Below, in pieces: positions 60,278 through 64,000 of a stretch of DNA of 64,000 nucleotides (position 1 is the first letter of the stretch; every line of letters begins with the position of its first letter). The notes below the pieces were generated by a model, which saw only the letters and a program-made list of their open reading frames with translations, was not told the DNA's origin and ran no database searches. Both the position numbers and the translations under genes were made by a program. Source of the stretch: Stenotrophomonas rhizophila (lineage in GTDB: Bacteria > Pseudomonadota > Gammaproteobacteria > Xanthomonadales > Xanthomonadaceae); the NCBI RefSeq assembly GCF_020857975.1, contig NZ_JACWUO010000003.1, forward strand, positions 186,001 through 250,000, written 5' to 3'.

Positions 60278-60585
60278 TGCAGGTCCGGGCGGGCGGGAGG
60301 GCACCGCGGCCTGCGCGGTGGGCCCCGATTCTGGCCGATCACGGTGGCCACCGCGAGCCCGGGCGTTCTGCCTGCGTTCCATGTGCGCCCGCAGCACGAA
60401 TTTACCTGCGACATCTTGTCGCAGGCCGCAGAGCCGATGGTGCAATGCACCACGGTCCACCCATTCAGAAACCGACGCGTCCCGGCTTCGCACCGCCCCC
60501 ATTGCACGATGCGCTGGAAGTGCTAGAACTGAATCCGCCTCAACGTCGTCCAATGCGCCGCTGCACGTTCCAGAAGGAGCACGTC
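60278..60585. other. 308-bp gap, no gene
   Basis: Divergent region between the MpaB-like gene and the inner-membrane protein gene. AT-leaning patches near 60395-60420 and 60520-60545 could hold promoters. I do not see a clear RNA or repeat here. Confidence 0.5.
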
Positions 60586-61200
60586 ATGATCGCTTTGTTC
60601 AAGGGTTTGGGTTTGCTGTTGCAGGACAACGAGCTGTACAACAGCCCGTTCGAAAAACAGGTCGCGCATTGGCGTAACAAGAGCGAGCAGCAGATCCGCG
60701 AGGAAGTGGCGGTGCTGGCCAAGGCCAAGGGCCAATGGCTGATGGCCTCGATCGTGGGCTGGCAGGCCGCCTCGCTGCTGATCCTGGGCCTGATCAGCAA
60801 CTACCTGTGGCGGGACGACTTCCATATCACCTTCACCCGCGTGGTGATCGTATTCGGCTCGTGGATTTCGATCCTGTTCGTGATCTGGTTCATGGCCAAC
60901 ATGTTCGACCATACCGCCGGCTTCGAACGCTGGATGAAGGCCTTCAACAGCCGCGCACGGATCACCTCCGATGCCGACAGCGTGGAATGCGTCGCCGAGG
61001 CGCTGGACATGGCCCAGCTGTATCCGGAAGTGCTGGATTACAAGCAGGCGGTCACGGCCCGGCGCGAGCTGCGCCACGAAGACATCCGCATCATGCGCGA
61101 GATCGGCCGGATGAAGCAGCACTCCGAACTGGTCGGCCAGCTCAACCATGTGGGCGAGCAGGACAACCGCGGCAACATGCATCTGCAACCGGCGTTCTGA
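60586..61200 (+). CDS. Inner-membrane protein of unknown function
   Basis: 204 residues from ATG 60586 with a clear AAGGAG site. An amphipathic start (MIALFKGLGLLLQDNELYN) precedes two hydrophobic segments at about 55-75 (ASIVGWQAASLLILGLISNYL) and 83-105 (FTRVVIVFGSWISILFVIWFMANM). A charged cytosolic C-terminal region follows, with coiled-coil tendency (EVLDYKQAVTARRELRHEDIRIMREIGRMKQHSELVGQLNHV). I recognise no named domain. The ribosome site, length and TM pattern argue for a real gene. Confidence 0.75.
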   Translation: MIALFKGLGLLLQDNELYNSPFEKQVAHWRNKSEQQIREEVAVLAKAKGQWLMASIVGWQAASLLILGLISNYLWRDDFHITFTRVVIVFGSWISILFVIWFMANMFDHTAGFERWMKAFNSRARITSDADSVECVAEALDMAQLYPEVLDYKQAVTARRELRHEDIRIMREIGRMKQHSELVGQLNHVGEQDNRGNMHLQPAF

Positions 61201-61224
61201 CCATCCCGGAAAGCGGGGGGAGCC

Positions 61225-61258
61225 ACAATGCCACCGTGATCACTCACGGTGGCATTGT
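61225..61258. terminator. 15-bp stem hairpin after the inner-membrane protein gene
   Basis: ACAATGCCACCGTGA-TCAC-TCACGGTGGCATTGT, a perfect stem directly downstream of the gene, with few T after it. Confidence 0.65.
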
Positions 61259-61282
61259 TCTGTCTGGGAACTGACTACCGCC

Positions 61283-62083
61283 GGTAGGGTCGCATCCCGA
61301 TCGACTGCCGATGACCTGCGCAGCGTTCGTTGATGGCATGACCTGCGTCGGAGCTGGCTTCGGTATCGGTCATGCGTCCGTCGCGCCGATCATTGGTATC
61401 GGCAGTCGTTTGGGAACCGACCCTACCAGGCGGCTTGACCTGCTTCGGTAGGGTCGCATCCCGATCGACTGCCGATGACCTGCGCAGCGTTCGTTGATGG
61501 CATGACCTGCGTCGGAGCCGGCTTCGGGGCCGGTCATGCGTTCGCCGCGCCGATCACTGGTATCGGCAGTCGTTTGGGAACCGACCCTACCAGGCGGCTT
61601 GGTCTGCTTTGGTAGGGTCGCATCCCGATCGATTGCCGATGGCCTGCGCAGCGTTCGTTGATGGCATGACCTGCATCGGAGCCGGCTTTGGCACCGGTCA
61701 TGCGTTCGTCGCGCCGATCACTGGTATCGGCAGTCGTTTGGGAACCGACCCTACCGGGCGGCTTGACCTGCTTCGGCAGGGTCGCATCCCGATCGATTGC
61801 CGATGGCCTGCGCAGCGTTCGTTGATGGCATGACCTGCGTCGGAGCCGGCTTCGGGGCCGGTCATGCGTTCGCCGCGCCGATCACTGGTATCGGCAGTCG
61901 TTTGGGAACCGACCCTACCGGGCGGCTTGACCTGCTTCGGTAGGGTCGCATCCCGATCGATTGCCGATGGCCTGCGCAGCGTTCGTTGATGGCATGACCT
62001 GCATCGGAGCTGGCTTCGGCGCGGGTCATGCGTTCGTCGCGCCGATCACTGGTACCGGCAGTCGTTTGGGAACCGACCCTACC
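61283..62083. repeat. Tandem array of five GGTAGGGTCG dyad elements, exact 164-bp period
   Basis: Five 145-bp copies start at 61283, 61447, 61611, 61775 and 61939. Each is GGTAGGGTCGCATCCCGATC...CAGTCGTTTGGGAACC-GACCCTACC. The 19-bp spacers are also nearly identical (GGCGGCTTGACCTGCTTC). The fourth copy starts GGCAGG instead of GGTAGG. Short reading frames inside, repeated per copy, are artefacts. No gene is present from 61201 to 62120. Confidence 0.93.
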
Positions 62084-62120
62084 AGTGCGCCGCGCCCGGT
62101 GAGGTCGGCTGTGCGGCGCG

Positions 62121-62894
62121 TCACATCCCCCGGAACAGGCTCATGAACGGTTGGCTGACATTGAGCAGTTCGCTGCGCTGCTTCAGGCGCAGTTGGCCGC
62201 GTCCGCTTTCATCGCGGCTGACCGCCGCCACCGCCTTCATGTTGACGATGGTGGAGCGATGGATCTGGCGGAACCGCTGCGGGTCCAGCACCTCCAGCAG
62301 TTCGCGCAGCGGCGTGCGCAACAGGCTCTCGCCCTGCTCGGTGACCACCGTGGTGTATTTGCTGTCGGCACGGAAATAGATCACGTCTTCCAGCATGATC
62401 AGCTGGGTGTCGCGGCCGTTGCTGGCGGTGATCCAGGCCAGCGGCGGTGCGCTGGAGCGCGCTCCGGGCTGCTGGCCCAGGCGCTGCAGCAGCTGTTCCA
62501 GCAACGCACCGTCCGGGCGGCCCTGCTGCAGGCGCGCCAGGATCCGTTCGCGGGTGGCCAGCAGGCGCTCATCGCTGACCGGCTTGAGCAGGTAGTCGAT
62601 CGCACCCTGCTCGAACGCGTCGATGGCGTACTGGTCGTAGGCGGTGACGAACACCACCTGGGTGCGTGGGCTGAGTTCGGGCAACGCGCGGGCCACCTCG
62701 ATGCCGCTGATGCCGGGCATGCGGATGTCCAGGAACGCCAGGTCCGGCTTGAGTTCGGCCAGCTTCTCCAGCGCGCCGGCACCGTCCTCGCAGTCGGCCA
62801 CCAGCCGCAGCTGCGGCCACAGCCGCTGCAGTTGCGCCACCAGCGACTGGCGCAGCAGGTCCTCGTCCTCGGCAATGAGCGCATCAAGCTGCAT
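62121..62894 (-). CDS. LytTR-family response regulator
   Basis: 257 residues from ATG 62894. The receiver has E9/D10/E11/D12 and phospho-acceptor D56 (FLDIRMPGISG). The C-terminal LytTR DNA-binding domain covers about 150-255 (DVIYFRADSKYTTVVTEQGESLLRTPLRELLEVLDPQRFRQIHRSTIVNMKAV). It is the partner of the overlapping LytS-type kinase (11-bp overlap). Targets of relatives include extracellular or type IV pilus-linked genes (AlgR group). No target is adjacent. Confidence 0.9.
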   Translation of the reverse strand: MQLDALIAEDEDLLRQSLVAQLQRLWPQLRLVADCEDGAGALEKLAELKPDLAFLDIRMPGISGIEVARALPELSPRTQVVFVTAYDQYAIDAFEQGAIDYLLKPVSDERLLATRERILARLQQGRPDGALLEQLLQRLGQQPGARSSAPPLAWITASNGRDTQLIMLEDVIYFRADSKYTTVVTEQGESLLRTPLRELLEVLDPQRFRQIHRSTIVNMKAVAAVSRDESGRGQLRLKQRSELLNVSQPFMSLFRGM

Positions 62895-64000
62895 GGACGG
62901 CCTCGCGTGCATCATGCGGCAGGGTGATCGTTGCCGCCACGCCGCTGGGGAAGTTGGAGACGATCGCCACCACGGCGCGCTCGCCACAGGTCAGTCGCAG
63001 GCGCTCGCGCAGGTTCTTCAGGCCGATCCCGGTGCCGCTGCTGCCCTGCCCGAAGCCCAGGCCGTCATCGGCCACGGTCAGGGTCACGTGGTCGTCGAAG
63101 GCGCGCGCGATGATCCACACCGTGCCACCGCCGGGCTTGGGTTCCAGCCCATGCTTGATCGCGTTCTCGACCAGGGTCTGCAGCGCCATCGACGGCAGCG
63201 GCAGCCCGAGCAGCGCCGACGGCACATCGACCTGCAGGGCCAGCCGCGCGCCCATGCGGATCTTGAGGATCTCCAGGTAGGCCTGGGTGCGCTCCAGCTC
63301 CACGCCCAGGGTGGACATGGATTCCTCCACGCTGGGCAGCGAACTGCGCAGGTACTGGATCAGGTGCCCCAGCATCTGGTCGGCGCGCGGTGGATCGGTG
63401 CGGGTCAGCACCTGCGCATTGGCCAGCGTGTTGTACAGGAAGTGCGGCTCGACCTGGGCGTGCAGCAGGTTCAACCTGGCCACCGACAGTTCCTTCTCGG
63501 TGGCGGTCTGCTCGGCGGCCGCCTGCTCGCCCCGGCGCTGCTCGGCCACCCGGCGGGTGATCGCGCGGCTGACCGCTTCGGCGTTTTCGTAGTTGCTGCC
63601 TTCGTCCACCGCCAGCAGGTCGGCCCAGACCCCGGCGTCGGGTTCGAACAGCAGCGTCACGCTGCTGGTGCCCTGCCCCGGGGTGACCGTGGCCAGCACG
63701 CTGTTGCGGCGGATCGCCAACCGTGCCGGCAGGTTCCAGCGCGACGGCGGACGGCCGTTGTAGGGATCCACGCGGCGCACATAGGCGCGCACCTGCAGGC
63801 TGCCGGCGGCACTTTCGATGTCTTCCACCCGCGGCAGTTCGGCGATGGCGGCCTCGACCAGGGCGAAGGCCGGGCCGGCATCCATCGGCAGTTCGATCTG
63901 GCGACGCTGGCGGCTGGACAGGGTGGTGGCATCCAGCCGCCCGGCACTGAGCCAGACCCGCCGGATATGGGTGATGCAGCTGCCGATCGCGGTCACCATC
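62884..64000 (-). CDS. LytS-type histidine kinase (5' end off window)
   Basis: At least 371 residues are visible; the frame is open at the right edge, so the N-terminus and any membrane part are missing. The kinase core has the His-kinase motif LLHAQVEPHFLYNTLANAQ, LVENAIKHGLEPKPGGGTVWI and DDGLGFGQGSSGTGIGLKNLRERL, the signature of the LytS/AlgZ (5TM or PAS-less) group. The visible region before it includes a sensor-like domain. It overlaps the LytTR regulator gene by 11 bp. Confidence 0.88.
   Translation of the reverse strand, partial: MVTAIGSCITHIRRVWLSAGRLDATTLSSRQRRQIELPMDAGPAFALVEAAIAELPRVEDIESAAGSLQVRAYVRRVDPYNGRPPSRWNLPARLAIRRNSVLATVTPGQGTSSVTLLFEPDAGVWADLLAVDEGSNYENAEAVSRAITRRVAEQRRGEQAAAEQTATEKELSVARLNLLHAQVEPHFLYNTLANAQVLTRTDPPRADQMLGHLIQYLRSSLPSVEESMSTLGVELERTQAYLEILKIRMGARLALQVDVPSALLGLPLPSMALQTLVENAIKHGLEPKPGGGTVWIIARAFDDHVTLTVADDGLGFGQGSSGTGIGLKNLRERLRLTCGERAVVAIVSNFPSGVAATITLPHDAREAVHAA

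Noticed and set aside
61609..62146. Short ORFs with recurring HPDRLPMACAAFVDGM in the 61-62 kb array
   Set aside because: The peptides repeat once per repeat unit and are simply the translated dyad element.
1..64000. tRNA or rRNA genes
   Set aside because: I found no cloverleaf or rRNA-like sequence by eye; short conserved RNAs could still escape this reading.

Overview
The window is a high-GC, gene-dense chromosomal segment of a gammaproteobacterium in the family Xanthomonadaceae, most likely Stenotrophomonas. Three things point there: the gene content (pilU, the fahA-maiA pair, many TonB-dependent receptors, dadA-dadX with an Lrp regulator, DipZ-type redox genes), the codon bias, and at least twenty copies of short palindromes ending in GTAG, which look like the SMAG repeats described from Stenotrophomonas maltophilia. 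I saw no rRNA, tRNA, phage, integrase, transposase or CRISPR array. This is core chromosome carrying many small intergenic repeats.

Layout. 1-5.2 kb: a truncated DUF4398-like gene, pilU (twitching ATPase), the last two enzymes of tyrosine catabolism (maiA, fahA) and the RNA helicase rhlE. 5.3-11.5 kb: a secreted M14 peptidase behind a TonB-dependent receptor (a likely peptide-scavenging pair), then queD and a phasin. 11.7-19 kb: an asparagine-synthetase-like amidotransferase with a tiny coupled leader ORF, an outer-membrane barrel protein, an RstAB-like two-component system and a second two-component system that is convergent with it. 19-22.2 kb: an envelope methionine-sulfoxide repair operon (TAT-lipoprotein MsrB, DipZ, anchored MsrA). 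22.6-25.7 kb: a MocR-type regulator, bioD, free-methionine-R-sulfoxide reductase and a TfoX C-terminal-domain protein. 25.8-28 kb: a cobalamin riboswitch and btuB. 28-31.5 kb: gph, a LysR regulator, a NAD(P)-binding protein and a metallo-beta-lactamase-fold protein. 31.9-41.5 kb: dinB, fabA-fabB, a HAD phosphatase-rsuA-rsmC operon, a hybrid histidine kinase and a DUF3016 protein. 41.5-44.5 kb: dadX, dadA and a divergent Lrp regulator. 44.6-53.8 kb: small proteins, a cytosolic MsrB, motA-motB, DUF4031 and DUF3297 proteins, a Na+/H+ antiporter, a DODA-type dioxygenase and LysR. 53.9-64 kb: a PAS-GGDEF-EAL protein, an M13 peptidase, an MpaB-like oxygenase, an inner-membrane protein, a repeat array and a LytS/LytR-type two-component pair whose kinase runs off the window.

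Genes that work together. Four methionine-sulfoxide reductases cover the envelope (MsrA and MsrB fed by DipZ) and the cytosol (MsrB and fRMsr). The envelope operon is transcribed divergently from a two-component system. The TonB receptor and M14 peptidase form an uptake/hydrolysis pair. DadA and DadX catabolise D/L-alanine under the adjacent Lrp regulator. FabA and FabB supply unsaturated fatty acids.

The most unusual structural feature is a family of ~145-bp GTAG-ended dyad elements. They form two arrays (35.06-35.63 kb and 61.28-62.08 kb, the latter with an exact 164-bp period), with solo or decayed copies elsewhere. In five genes the TAG stop codon is supplied by the GTAG end of one of these repeats.
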